The notes under the pieces were generated by a model. It did no database searches, was not told where the DNA came from, and saw nothing but the letters and a program-made list of their open reading frames with translations. Position numbers and translations under genes: made by a program. Shown piece by piece: positions 1-11,786 of a stretch of DNA of 64,000 nucleotides. Source of the DNA: Isoetes taiwanensis (lineage: Eukaryota > Streptophyta > Lycopodiopsida > Isoetales > Isoetaceae); assembly GCA_021234155.1 (NCBI GenBank), contig JAJEKV010000056.1, positions 7,096,618 to 7,160,617 on the forward strand, read 5' to 3'. Within the stretch, counting starts at the first letter, position 1; every line of letters begins with the position of its first letter.

Positions 1-147
1 ATTTTCTGCTTCAATCCCTGCAGAAACTTTAGCCCGATTCTGAAAAGCACCAACATCTGCATGGTGCCCAAAAATAGTAAGTGTGCAATCTTGTGTAAGG
101 CTAATCGCAAGCCATGCAACTCCATCGGAAGCCCTGGCCCATGGAGC
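1..147 (-). CDS. Coding-like partial exon at left edge, product unknown
   Basis: On the minus strand a frame stays open from 147 to the window edge. It has good amino-acid composition, including the stretch CTLTIFGHHADVGAFQNRAK followed by VSAGIEAEN. An in-frame TGA lies just upstream (148-150). A splice acceptor-like CCAG near 134 would place the exon start at about 133. I do not recognise the family. The alternating hydrophobic pattern could suit a beta-strand protein, but that is only an impression. The gene would continue leftwards out of the window. An upstream exon could be the 1227-1451 minus-strand frame, but nothing links the two. Confidence 0.3.
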
Positions 148-244
148 TCAAGCGGAGGACCTGCAGCAATCGATTCCCCTGGTACCAGGAAAGCTAAATA
201 CTGCCGCTTCCTTGCATGAGGAATTTGTGCCACTTTCTGTACAG

Positions 245-470
245 GCCGGCCTGTCTGCGTACATGCCCTGTGCCTCTCCTCCGCTGCCCTTGCCAAAAAA
301 AGAAGGGAGCATGCCTTCTTATCCACGCCCTAAAAACAGGGCGCCAACTTTTTTTCCTATTCTACTTAACCTTTCCAAAGAGCCTTTACAAAAACATCCA
401 TGAAAAAAAGGAATTGCCCCAAACACCCAAAATAGCAATAACCATCCAAGCCTCTCACATGGCAAATTAT
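245..470. repeat. Divergent copy of the PUX1 upstream region
   Basis: This stretch resembles 25255-25500, just upstream of the PUX1 gene. Both have a CTCCGCTGCC core, then TTGCCAAAAAAAGAAGGGAG, then a shared ATCCACGCCCTAAAAA block, then a T-rich run and a block around TTTTCTATACAATACG. Identity is partial with indels. Either a dispersed repeat supplied both places, or a fragment of the PUX1 5' region was copied here. No PUX1 coding exon follows it here. Confidence 0.6.
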
Positions 471-2137
471 ACCATTTTTTATACAATACGATACCGAAAT
501 CATAGTTCCCACCATTGCCAGAATACCCTCCCCAAACCCAAAATGAAATTAGCACACTATATCCATATTCGGGCAGGATTTGGTGATAAAACATGTTGCT
601 ATTTCAAAATTTTGCTATATGCTAGAACAAACGGCCTATTCGAAATTGCAAAACCCCCCACAAAGTCATCCAACTCAATCCTAGTAATTTATTAAATTGT
701 TTGTTCAATAAGCATGCACTTCTGTGCCTTCAATTAGAAGAGGCCAAGTATGCATTGCAAATAAGACCAATAGTTGCAGCACCCCTTTTTTTGAGGGAGA
801 TTGAGGAAATGAATGACTCTTCATTCTATGTAAATGCAGAGACCTAGAAGCCTGTTGCAAAAACGTTTCTTTGTTAGGTGAATTTTATTTGTGGTAGTTA
901 ACTAATCATCATTTCCAGAAAGGAATGGAAGATTTGAAAGCTATAGATGTTGCTGTTTAGTGAGTCTCTATTTTAAATGCGTTCACCAATCAAATATTTG
1001 TGGAAACTGAATGCCAGAGTACAAAGAGCCTAGTACAAAGTTTCTATGCAGATGACTACCACTGCCACAATGTGTACGAAAGAGTAGCATAGACGTCTTT
1101 AAACATTTCGTACCAACAAATGTAGATTCTGTGTAATAGGATCTTTATCCATGGTTATCTCAACCATGTTTACATATTCCCTTTGTCATAATAATCAGCG
1201 TAAATTTCCCATTTGAACTGCGGCAATCATTTTTTGTTGTATGTAATTTCTATATGATAAAAGGCCTCTCCGTTGTCCTGCGCTGCAATGATTAATCCAA
1301 CGAATTGTCGGATTTCAAACAAATGATATTCAGAAAGAAACACAACGGGTTTGCTTGAATATCGTTGATGCAAATGCCAGATATATATACGGCTGCCGTT
1401 GATAGCTTCAATGTTGGGTACACAGTATGCTTGTGCCCCTTTCCTTGCCACTTCAAAAACTCCTTTGTTCTTTAAAAGCTTTCAATTTTCGCTACTCATG
1501 CAACTCGTGTGACTTTTAACTGTGTTCCTATTTGAAGCACGCAATATTATAGTATGGATCCCCCTTGTATTAAAAGTTTTGCTCCAGCCGCTTCCATTGG
1601 CCTTGATGGAATAAAATATTCCCAAGTTACTCATAGCAGCACAAATAGAGGCATAAATAGGTGTCCTTTTAAAAAGGTGTCACTTGTAGAAATAACTATT
1701 ACCTGATTCTTATCATGGCAGATAAGGCAAATTCACTTCGTCAAATGAAAATATTGATACATGCCCGCCTTCTACACATCCAAACTTCAAGGGTATCCCC
1801 CCAAGTTGTTCTTTTATGTCCTTTATCTGTATACGAGTTGGTAGACAGTCACCTCTGCCAATATAATAATACAAACGCGTTAAATGTGGTTCACCGTAAT
1901 AGAATTAGAACAGCAAATTAAGAGATTAACATAATCCTCTTCTTTTTCTTAGGAAAAGAAATGGTATTGCAGTATATCAGCACTTGATAGTAGAACTATC
2001 TGAGAGATGATGGTCATTGTGTATCTCCTTGATCGTAGATCAGATTGACATCCTAGGAAGAATGCTAACAAGATACCAAAAGTCATTACCAATGATCCAC
2101 AAATCAACACACATGTTTGCAATCATGCCACAACTTT
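471..2137. other. Intergenic, no supported gene
   Basis: AT-rich DNA without recognisable genes. One minus-strand frame of 74 codons (1227-1451) ends DNGEAFYHIEITYNKK and has plausible protein composition. It may be an exon of an unknown gene, but no splice-site context or family match supports it. Confidence 0.5.
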
Positions 2138-2503
2138 CACTGGTAAAAGTTGATAAGTTTAGAAGGCATCTCTGAAGATGACCAGAAGGGCAGACACAGG
2201 GCAAAATGTGATTTTAATCTGAAAGTCATAACCTTTCCGCACCTTATACGGGTATAATGTACACTGAGATGGCCATACGAATGCAGGCCATCCTAAATTT
2301 ACACATATCATCACTAGTAAAAGTTGATACGCTTAGTGCCCACATCCTAGCACAAGATAAAGGCATCTCCCAAGCTGACCAGAAGGGCAGACACAGGGCA
2401 ACATATGATTATAATCTGAAAAGGCATAACTCTTTTGCACGTTATAAAAGTATATAGCCATATCAATGGAGGCCACCCTAGAATTACACATATCATCATT
2501 AGG
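2138..2503. repeat. Tandem duplication, about 180 bp unit, two copies
   Basis: Two consecutive units share the blocks GTAAAAGTTGATA, then GACCAGAAGGGCAGACACAG, then AATCTGAAA, then a CCATCCTAAATTTACACATA-type end. The second unit is somewhat diverged. It lies downstream of the recognised SEN54 exons, in the 3' flank or a terminal intron. Confidence 0.8.
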
Positions 2504-3110
2504 CATGAGAAGGTGAACATTGTTAAAAGGACATCTTGAATCAGTTTGTTGAGTACTTCTAATAAGAATATTTTCATGCTCCTTTTAGCTGTTGTATACA
2601 TTTGTCCATGTCTTGTCTTCATTTTTATGTCATATTTTAGTCAATTCAGTACCCTTCTATCAAGACTTAGTTGCATATAGGTAGTTGCTTATATACCTTT
2701 CATGTACTTTTTAGGATGACAGGGGTACAGGGCTGCAGCAAATCAGCAAGCAACCATTGCTGCGGTCATCTTAACATAGCAAATCCTGAAGACATCCTGA
2801 AACTCGGAAGTGTATGCTGAAAAACAATTGGCCATGTCTCAGATATGAAGAATCGAACAGTAGAGAAACCTGGAAACATCACTCTTGCCGCAGCAGAAGT
2901 GTATATAGAATGCGGAAACATCACTCTTGCAGCAGCAGAAGTTAGGAAATACGGAATGGGTATTAAGGAAAGACAGGCTCCATACATATTAACTTATGTT
3001 GACTTAGCCATACCGTAAACTTAGTTGGCTAATTCCATGGACCACATTTTACTTGAAGATATAACGTTACATATAGACATCTAGATTGTGAGATAGAGAG
3101 AAACGCTGAC

Positions 3111-5342
3111 CTTAATGCACAGAGACAGAATAATGGCAAGCCTGGACGTGTCTTCTTGAAATTCTTATTTGGAGGGTAAACATCAAACATGATCCTAGAA
3201 ATGTTATCCATTTGTAAATCTCTATCCTTAACTTCCAGGCTCAGGCTGGCAACTCGATTGTCCATATCGGTACTCGTAACTGGTGATGCTTCCTGCCCTA
3301 CTTCATTGTCGTTGCTATTGCCATTTCCACCCCCAGCAGAAGCAGACTGGATAGTTGTATCCTTTCTTGATGTCCATTCTACACCATGCCGCTTCACAAC
3401 ATATCCTAAATTCTTCAGATATAAATACATTTGATACTCATCCCATGAACAACCATATACTCCAGTTGCAAGAAGCATGTACATATCATGCATAGACATG
3501 CATTGTTCTCCATTGCTAAGAACCAGGCTTCCAATTTCTGCAAGAAACCTGTTGAAAGAGTCACAAAGAGAAACGAGGGCACGCTAGAAAGTAGCAAAAT
3601 GAAAAATGCAAAATCGGAAACTCACACAGCTTCTTCCACATTACAAAGCAAGTTGGGGCCTAGCATGATACCCATATAGTTCCACCATGTGCCCTTTCTA
3701 ACCACAACCTCTGCCCTGCCCTGCTCAGCATTCCACCTGGCTATGGATTGACATTTCCTACAAGAAAATGACATGAAGAACTCCTATAAGCCTCAGGCGA
3801 AAACATTCTCAGATGCCGAAGATAGTATGCATAACAAGAATGTGATGTAGCTACAGAAAAACAAGAACGCGATGTAGGACCACATCAGAGAACACATTTA
3901 AAGCGCATTACACATTGGACATATAAATGGCCGCATAGCATAATATGGGTGTAGATGGCCTTCCACAGCCCATGCATGCTTTGTAACTGCCTTCATGTGT
4001 ATGAAAGAATTTACAGCAGTAGTTAACTAAAAAACTCAGCTGATGATCGATTTGAATGTGCCAGAATTTTCAATGTTGAGATTTCAAGGAACTTGAAACA
4101 CAAAACACACAAATAAAATGCAGAAGTACAACATGTCTGTATCATATGCTACCGGTGGCAAATATTCACATTTTAGAGATCACTTTTGGCTATAAATTAT
4201 CAGATGGTTCCAAAAAAACAAGTTCAAATGGTTGTTTTGTTGTTCATAAAAACTGTCAATAGATAAAGTTCTATACCTAGTTTTGAAGATGATGCATTTG
4301 CTTATTTTTCAGAATTACTAAACTATTAATTCTCAGATTTCCAAATTATAACAATTCTGTCACTCGTAGACACGTGAAATTCTGGTTTAAACAAACAATC
4401 TCATCGAAGGATTCTTTTTCCTGATTCCACCATCTAATGATGAATCCACCATCTTTTTGAATCCACATCCTGATCTAGGTTTAGAATACCTTTGCTCCAT
4501 AGCCATCTAGGTAAGGCACACTGTTATCTTTCATTTCAAGAATCAGGCATTGCATAATAAAAAGAAGTTAAGCTGAAGTCATCTATGCACCAACAAAGAC
4601 TCACAATGAACACCTTTTGCTGTGAGACCATATTTCTAAGCATAATCTACTACTGTTCAAAATAGGAATTCCCTTCAGCATATGAATCTTAATCCAGAAT
4701 GATTTGAGAATGTTTCCACTTTGTTATCTTTATGCTCAAGTGCGAGCCGAGGCTAAGCAAAGTGATCCATGTGATCCATAAAGGCATATCATATAACACA
4801 TGACTTCAACCAGATGCAAGAAACGTGATGTGATGATTTCACTTAATGATCTACTTTCACGCTCCTGAAATACTATCCACTAAATGCCCATGTCTACCTG
4901 CTGGAACCAGTAAATAATTATATTATCTTCTAATGCCGTAGCATTGCATGCATCCAAATCAAGATTGCAATCCGTTCCAAATCGATTTGACAATGCATTG
5001 AAAACAATCCTTGCCCTCCAAATCTTCGTAAACGTCCCACGTTATAAACAAATTTCATATTTATGTGCACGGGATTCCTTTGTTTTACATTGCAGAAGAA
5101 TGTCTATTATTGTGAGAAAGAAATAGAAGCTTCAAGCTGCTTACTTATTCACTAGTTTTGGCACTGGACGGTACTCGACAGCATCATCACGGTCATCAAT
5201 CTCGTTTTCTGCATCGCTAATCTCCGCTAGTAGAAGTGTAAAAGAAAAGCAAGGTCTCGATAAACGCATTACCATTCTCAGAGGGCAGAAAGGGTGCACA
5301 GTCGAAACAGAGCCTCTTCATCGCTGCCAAAACCTGATCCAT
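3111..5342 (-). CDS. SEN54: tRNA-splicing endonuclease subunit Sen54 (spliced, C-terminus uncertain)
   Basis: Sen54 is the structural, non-catalytic partner of Sen2 in the complex that cuts introns from pre-tRNAs. I read four exons: 5342-5273, 5226-5145, 3757-3626 and 3548-3111. All have GT/AG borders and compatible phases, giving 240 codons. The acidic N-terminus (EISDAENEIDDRDD) leads to PKLVNKKCQSIARWN, then GRAEVVVRKG, VFLAEIGSLVL, GCSWDEYQMYLYLKNLGYVV, KRHGVEW and FDVYPPN. These follow the Sen54 N-terminal domain in order. The start MDQVLAAM is chosen because its exon joins in phase; the frame is open further upstream and an earlier start is possible. The last exon(s) should lie below 3111. 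A candidate at 2770-2868 encodes YLRHGQLFFSIHF, like the terminal HG..FFSF block, but its phase does not join directly, so another exon or an error is implied. Intron 2 is about 1.4 kb. Confidence 0.85.
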
Positions 5343-6048
5343 TCTTTCTGCACAAAACATGTGATCAAATTGATTTCCGTCGGCTTTGATTTGTATAATA
5401 AACACACCTAAAAGTACGAGGGTATTTGATCTTTGCGTTGCCCCCGAGGGATCGAAAAAGTGGGGGTTAGGCTCGAGGATTGCCGGTTGAAGTTCTTTAT
5501 TTTCCGGTTGACACTTTTGCATGCCGGAAAAAAAACTGGTAACAAAAATAGAGTTTATATATAAAATCCAGTATTTTTGAGCTTTACTACGAAGGAAATT
5601 TAGTATGAAGGAAATTTTCTGGTTGCATCTGAAATATTTTTCGAACCATGGCCTGGTATAAGGTTCCCAAATGATTATTTCGATTTTTGGTGGGGGAAAG
5701 AAAAAGAAAAATTGAAAAATGCCTTGGTTAACCATTGGCATGGTTGTTTGGGGTTTTTTTGGAACCATTGGAAATGTTTTTTGTTTTAAACCATTGTTTT
5801 AAATTTAGGGTTCTAATTTGGGGTTCTAATTATGCAGCGACCATCGTCCATCAAAACCGTGGCTGCATCGTCCATCAAAACCGTAGCCACAAAACCGTCG
5901 ATCAGCTTTTTAAACCGTAGCCACAGGTTTCGGCCCAAGCCAATTTCGGCCAAGCCAATTCGAAAGCGACCAATTTCACAAAAAGATCGAGTTTAGCGAT
6001 GGATCACGCATTTGGGTCGAGTTTCTTTTTGGTAGAAGTTAATTTTGG
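5343..6048. other. SEN54 5' flank with short tandem repeat
   Basis: Presumed promoter and 5' UTR side of SEN54. At 5838-5935 a motif of about 24 bp (CATCGTCCATCAAAACCGT followed by GGCTG or AGCCAC) recurs two to three times. No TATA box can be assigned with confidence. Confidence 0.5.
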
Positions 6049-8190
6049 TTGCGATTTTTAAAGCTTCGATCTGCTTTCGAACAATCCATTTTCGGCCCTT
6101 TCCTATTCACAAAACACCCATTTACGTCACGAGAAGATCGAGTTTCTTTTCGATTCTGGTCCGAGATCCTCCACTTGAACACGTCTACCATGGCCCATGC
6201 AACTCCGGAACCACGACCATCACCTTCAAAGGTTTGTTACGTTCTTCATCTTGAAATCCAAATCGAAATCCAAACCTTTGTTATTTTCCAAGCACCATTT
6301 CTCACATTGAAATCCAAATCCAAATCCAAACTTCGTTCCTTTCCAACCAAGCCTCTAGACCTGATGAATTTTTCGGCAAAGCCCGAAAAGTCTGGCGCAT
6401 GTGCACGAGTTTGCTTAGATGAGGAAGGCAGATTGTTAGGAAGCGACTCACCAAGCTCTTGCTAGGGCGTTGGATGCAAGTTTTTCTTCTTTTGACCCCC
6501 TTATTTCCATAAATCCAAATTTTGTTGAGGAAGAGGAAGAACCCGATGCACCTTTAGCCCCCGAAAACCTTTAATCATTGGGAGGAAGAGGGCAAAGCCA
6601 AAGAAGGAGATAACTCTTCATGATATGCTAAAGCTTAGAGCGAAGAGCAAAATGCCGCGAAGTTTGCTAGGTTCTAAAGAACGTAAAGAAAAGCAACGCT
6701 AAGGAGAAGGAGGAGAAGCGAAGCTCGGGGATCGAGAAGAAAAAGGCTTCTTGAGGAGAAGCGTCAAGGGCCAAAGCCAACAAAGCAAAGGGGAAGAAGC
6801 CTAGTTCACGTGCTTCTAGTGTCCTTGACTTAAAAGCGTCCACCGTAAGAAGCATTGCGTGCGGGGACATCCGGGAGGAAATATACTTGAAGGTGTGCGT
6901 GTTTCTTGACACCGATTGCATAGCGTGAATGGTTTCCACGGGAGCGGGGATCTGAGTTGGACCATTTGCATCCGCAGTGTGTTTTCGTGGATGGAGATGA
7001 CAACCCCTAATTGATCAACTCCGCCTCAAGCATGCTCGGATTGGGTTGAGCATAAACCCCTGGCGGAGTAATCATGTGCAAGGCCCTAAAGGACACACGC
7101 TTGCATTGTTTTCGACGGCATGCTTGGATATTGCCTTAAGGATATGGGCAAAATGCATTTTAAGTACTATGCCAAAGGGGTTAGTGCAGAGGAAATGGAG
7201 AAAGGCAAGAATAAGTATGCCTTATATGGAGCAGTGAAATCAAGGATTGTGTCACGCTAGACAATCGAAAACTTGATGCAAATACAGCCAAGCATTTCAT
7301 ATTGTACCATGGAAGAAAGCAAAGAACCCTAGTTTGTGCTACACCATAGCACCGGATGTTAAGAACCGAAAAGTTTATTCTATCTAGTGCTTGGGTGCTC
7401 CCATCCAATCCCGCACACATTAGCCCAAGAGCGAGTTGAAGCAAAGATGGCGCTTGACCCTCACACCCACCCTCGGGCCTCCATCAAAGATGTATTGCGT
7501 TATCTATGGTCTACCTAGTGACGTTGTTCCCATACGCAGAGTGGGGAAAAAGAAGGCGAAGGGTTTGGGATGATGAGAACGATGCGAGAAAATTAGATGA
7601 GCTTGATGGCTCATGCACTCCCCTCTCTAGTCCCGCGGCGCGGTGATTCTCTTGATGATGGTTATGACACGAGATTCCGGGAACCTTGCGTGGAGGACAC
7701 CGAGTATGAACAAGAGACCCCAAATTCTTTCCACCTCGAGGATCCCGGATTTCACTCCCTTCAAAGATTACATCCCCTTAAATTTTAAAGATCATTCTTT
7801 ATCTATTTCTTAGGCATAGTAATGCGTTTTTGAATATGTAGTATTTTCTCTATTTTTATTATTTTATCATATTATTGACCAATTACTTGTTCATGTGTGT
7901 AGGTGCAAACAAGGACATTGATGAACTTAGTGAATCACTCTTTACCCCTTCATAGATGTTGATTCGATGGCTCGATTGATGAGCAAAAGGAAATTGATAA
8001 TGCATTAGAGAATGTTCTAGACGTTGAGAATGGCCCATTTTTGATGCATTGGAGATGGCGAAGCATGCGAAGGAACATCTTAGAGCTGCAAGTTTCATTA
8101 AAAATGTTTATGATATTCTTGAGGAATGCTTCACCGCTATGGACGATGAACGTGAAAGTCTCCACACGTGGCGGCGTGTGTTCGTGGTGA
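6049..8190 (+). pseudogene. Degenerate coding-like region, probably a decayed mobile element
   Basis: Frames with protein-like composition alternate with stops and frameshifts. Examples are a 138-codon frame at 6049-6465 and a Lys/Arg-rich stretch near 6600-6710 (ITLHDMLKLRAKSKMPRS). Further on come a stretch near 7545-7620 (VGKKKAKGLGWDDEND) and one near 8040-8165 (DALEMAKHAKEHLRAASFI). The Lys/Arg-rich and Asp/Glu-rich blocks could be a gag-like or transposase relic. I cannot name a family, and no terminal repeats were found, so the mobile-element call is inference. Confidence 0.3.
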
Positions 8191-8590
8191 GATGAACCGT
8201 GTTCGTGCTTTTTTTAGTCTGAAACCTTAAAGGATTGACTATGCTTCATTTCGAGAGCACCCACGAGCATGGGTGCATAGAGTTGTGTCTAGAACATTGT
8301 GCTCTTGGTGTTTTGCTATTCAGAGAGTGGCCAACTAAATAAAAGATGTTTTGTATGCTTCCATATGACAGCTTTGTATGTCTCCAAATAATTTAAAGCA
8401 CATACATTTGTGCATGAGCAAATTGCATTTTAAGTTGTCTCTTATGCTTTATGTTTTATGATTTTCTTATATGAAATTATTTAATTAAAAAAAAACAGAA
8501 AAACACACCAAAAAAACACACCAAAAAAAAAAAAAAACAAAAAAAAATTTTTATAAAAAAAAAAAAAAATTTTTAAATTAAATTTTTATA

Positions 8591-8827
8591 TTTTTTTTTT
8601 TTTTTTTTCAAAAGTTTGTTTGGGTGTGTTATGGCAGTTCTTGTGTTTTCTGTTAGGAAAAAAATCAAAAAGCACGATGTGTACACCATTATATGAACAG
8701 TCTTACTAATGGTTCATATGCTACACATCGTGTTTTTTGATTTTTTTTTTGCTTCCCAGCAAAAAAACACAAGATCTGCCATAACACACCCAAACAAACT
8801 TTTGAAAAAAAAAAAAAAAAAAAAAAA
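8591..8827. repeat. Foldback (inverted-repeat) MITE-like element
   Basis: The left arm runs T-tract, CAAAAGTTTGTTTGGGTGTG, TTATGGCAG, ..., CACGATGTG and so on. The right arm is its near-perfect reverse complement (CACATCG..., CTGCCATAACACACCC, AAACAAACTTTTG, A-tract). The arms are about 105 bp around a short loop (ATGAACAGTCTTACTAATGGTTCAT core), so a transcript would fold into one long hairpin. No coding capacity. The flanks are A/T homopolymers, so a target-site duplication cannot be read. Confidence 0.85.
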
Positions 8828-8897
8828 GATGGTATAAATTTCACCATGTCATTGATGAAGTCTCATAATGCTAAAAATGCTGGGGTGTTTTATGCGC

Positions 8898-9461
8898 TTA
8901 AATTGGCCTAGGTTGCTGGAACAGGTTAGGACCATGATGGCGGCGCATGGCCTCTATGGCCTCTAGCTCTCGGAGTTCCCTTAATAGAAGCGCTCTACAT
9001 AGATTCAGGTGACAATGCAGAGCGCCTTCCTCAAGCATTCCATGAGCCTGTAGCGTATCCAATGCATCTTCTATCCTATCTAGTGTATGAGACAAAGCCA
9101 GACTCAATTCCTGTATAGCCACACAAATATCCTTGACAGCCTCCTCTGCCTCTCCCAAAGCTAACATGAAATCTCCTTTCTCTTCCTTCTCTCCACACTC
9201 TACAACGGACTGCTCTGCGGACTCCAACTCTTGCGAGCTCTCACTGATAACTATGATTTCGCGCTCCCTTTCATCTCGCGCGCCATGGTCGTTCTCACCT
9301 GCAACAATATGAAAGGGCCATGAGAAATAGTCATGCCACAGAATTGAATACAAACAGGTCAGATGTGGCCGCACCCCACTACTTGTATACACAAAGTCAT
9401 CTGCACTGCTCCTCTCTCTGCACTCTCCTCTCCATCTTTGAATAAACTTGCAGCATCCCAA
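8898..9461 (-). CDS. Hypothetical protein or exon, helical and Glu-rich
   Basis: This is an open minus-strand frame of 187 codons. The upstream part may not be coding. A good splice acceptor (TTGTTGCAG, ending near 9300) sits before GENDHGARDEREREI, so the real exon may start there. The remaining roughly 130 residues are rich in Glu, Leu and Ala with heptad-like spacing (AVKDICVAIQELSLALSHTL, then ALLLRELRELEAIEAM), suggesting a helical or coiled-coil protein. It ends at a stop after LFQQPRPI. No family recognised. Its place among repeats makes a retrotransposon-derived or captured fragment as likely as a host gene. Confidence 0.4.
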   Translation of the reverse strand: MGCCKFIQRWRGECRERSSADDFVYTSSGVRPHLTCLYSILWHDYFSWPFHIVAGENDHGARDEREREIIVISESSQELESAEQSVVECGEKEEKGDFMLALGEAEEAVKDICVAIQELSLALSHTLDRIEDALDTLQAHGMLEEGALHCHLNLCRALLLRELRELEAIEAMRRHHGPNLFQQPRPI

Positions 9462-9934
9462 TATCGCTTCCTTCTGTTCCCTACACCTGTATAGGAACTA
9501 CACTTGGCTGGGTACCAAATAGGGCCATCTTGACATCTTTGTAGCTACAATGCTCAGGCCCCAACATGATTTGCCATGCCGCTTGCACCTACCTGCTCCA
9601 AGGAAACGTAGGCAGAGTTATTGGGAAGAACCCATGAACTACACAATTTAAATTTGCATGTTTGCAGCATACACCTGACGGTGTAGATAAGCGAGGTGGT
9701 TCTAAACCTCCCTGTGTGATAGAATACATAGTGGAAGGCTCTGGACAGTAGGTTCCTGTTGTCTAGCATAATAAGGTGCTTCACCTCACCGGCACCGTAC
9801 AAAGCATAGAGTTCTTTCCCTACATTGATCTGGTCTGCAGATACATTACGCAAGTGCACATTGAAGTGCAACTTCCCCGTATCTTTGAGGGAGTACCCAA
9901 CAATACCCTCGAAGCAATAAATCTCATAACAATA

Positions 9935-10505
9935 AATCTCATAACTTGTAAACCGTCCAGGTTTGCTACACAATCCACAGAATAAATCGTTAGCAATGAC
10001 AAAATGATCTAAGTATAAAATAAGACGACAAATAAGCACAAGTCCAATAAACATAGCATACGAGTTACACCAATAACTCAGATTAGTCAAGCTCTTAGTT
10101 CACCAAAACTAGAGCTAGATCCAGATGCATTAACCAGTCTTTGGTAGTTCACTGCCCAACCGGGTCGCTCGGTGCTAAGAACTGGCAGAATTATGTCAAG
10201 GCTTGCTGGCAATGGCAAAGCAATAAGCAAGGATGGTTTATCAAACAAGATTACGGTCACATAGTCAAGGAGATATCCGAATTAGAGTTCTATGAAGGCT
10301 AAAATAGTTTGTACCAAAAAGTGGTCGTCGAACAATAGCTATTCATGCCCATCGCTTGCTTTATAGATTAATAGTTAGGTCTACCTTTTCCTTTCAAACC
10401 AATTTTAGCTTTAGTTCCTTTTATATTTATCTTTGACCTTTAAACGTAAGGATATTATCTTGGCTCAATTATATGTTAGAAACTCTAGAACTTTCACTCC
10501 TATCT
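9935..10505 (-). mobile_element. Partial LTR, same family as the split LTR at 15158-22074
   Basis: Nearly identical to 15240-15578 joined to 21684-21900. Shared blocks include ACCGTC(C/T)AGGTTTGCTACA, the segment with GGTCACATAGTCAAG, then GAATTAGAGTTCTATGAAGG, then AAAAAGTGGTCGTC. This copy is uninterrupted, so it serves as the empty-site reference for the LINE insertion at 15579. Both LTR ends are missing here. The frames of 178 and 69 codons in this area are not protein genes. Confidence 0.8.
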
Positions 10506-11094
10506 AAAGCATGTTCCTTTTTTGCTTTTTCCTATTTTCTTTGATGCAAAAAATTTTTGGGTGAGACACGTGTCTTTGAAAAAAAATGAAAAACAGCCTT
10601 TCTTCGGCTGCAAGCAAGCCCTGCTATGGCGCTTCTTTCTGTTTCTTCTATGGCGTCGCCTCTTGCCTATATGGTTCGGTGCTTCTTCATGGGCTTTTTC
10701 GGCTCTTATGGCATGTCCTCAAAGGCTCCAGTGTCTGCTTCTTTGGCACTTCCGTAGTAGGTAAAAGGCCCCAATCCAAAAAACGTTTGTAGCAAGATTG
10801 CCGCAGATCATTTTTCTGGGCTCTGTGGCTAATCAAGTGCTTAGCTATCGCATAAGTAGGGTGCTTCAATTCTTATTTACGGTTCTTTTCTTCAAATTTC
10901 GTTGTCTCTAGAGACCCATGTACCATGTTTCGAGCATGCATTGTTTGCTCTAAATGTCTGCACTCAATTAACAGTTTCACCCAAAGAAGGTCGGTTCCAT
11001 GCAGAGATTTCATTGAGGTATGTTTCTTCAATATTTGAGCTATCAATTGATGGTTGTGTTGCTGACTAGATATTCAAACAATTTTCAAGACAGG
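10506..11094. other. Region between LTR fragment and SPX exon, no clear gene
   Basis: Contains hydrophobic spurious frames (10522-10792). A weakly coding-like piece ends at a GAG/GTATGT donor near 11019; it could be the exon preceding the SPX fragment, but its translation does not match known SPX sequence well. Confidence 0.4.
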
Positions 11095-11310
11095 TGCATC
11101 ATACGCTTGTGAATACGGAAGATGTCTACGAAACTCAGATATTGGAGCCTATTTCTGGAGGAGTTGAGAACGAGGCAAAATTCTTTAAGCGGTTAGATGA
11201 CCAATTGATAAAAATCAACAAATTTTACAGGAGCAAAGAGGTTAGTTCCTCCAACGGGGTGATCTGTTAATGAGACAGGTGAAAATGCTTGTTGAAGCAA
11301 GAAGCTTGCT
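11095..11310 (+). pseudogene. PHO1-type SPX domain fragment
   Basis: An exon beginning after TTTTCAAGACAG encodes VHHTLVNTEDVYETQILEPI, then SGGVENEAKFFKRLDDQLIK, then INKFYRSKE, and ends at a GAG/GTTAGT donor (about 11240). A short second exon after GAGACAG (about 11274-11310) gives VKMLVEARSLLR. The YET..L block followed by .FF.RLD.(E/Q)L.K.N.FY(R/K).KE is the SPX signature of plant PHO1 phosphate exporters and their homologues. None of the rest is present: no N-terminal SPX start, no transmembrane segments, no EXS domain. It is therefore a gene fragment, embedded among LTR sequences and close to a NAC fragment. Transposon-mediated capture or a decayed gene are both possible. Confidence 0.6.
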
Positions 11311-11786
11311 GAGAGGTATATATCCCATTGCGATCTGTACTCGATCCACAAGTTTACTGTGGTTGTGGACAGTGAGATATGGCAATAATCAAATTGGGTT
11401 CAAGTTTTTTCTTATGAATTTTGTTTTTTGTTTGACTCTTCTAGGCTTATCATATGCGTTTTGCATTATGACCTGCCTGCTCGGTGCCTGTTTGTTGGAA
11501 GGCACCATGGTGCAGCTAATACTGTTTTAAAACTTGTTCGATAACATATCTCAAAAGAATAATCAAATCTTCCCTGGATCTTTATCTTAATCTTTAGCCA
11601 TAACCGTTGTGATTGTCATAAATAGTTGGTGCTATTTGTGAGATCATAATCCTAGCCTTTAGCCCTTAAAATGGATTGAGTTGATGATCATGTACAAATT
11701 GAATTGGTGGTCATGTACAAATTGAGTTGGTCTTAATTTGTGGTTTACAACTGAGGTCAGTTGCTTCCAAAAAGGGAAGAATTGTT

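Noticed and set aside
5217-5768. 183-codon minus-strand ORF as a separate gene
   Set aside because: Only its 5273-5342 part is used, as SEN54 exon 1. The rest is upstream open frame without domain features; the splice donor inside it fits SEN54 perfectly.
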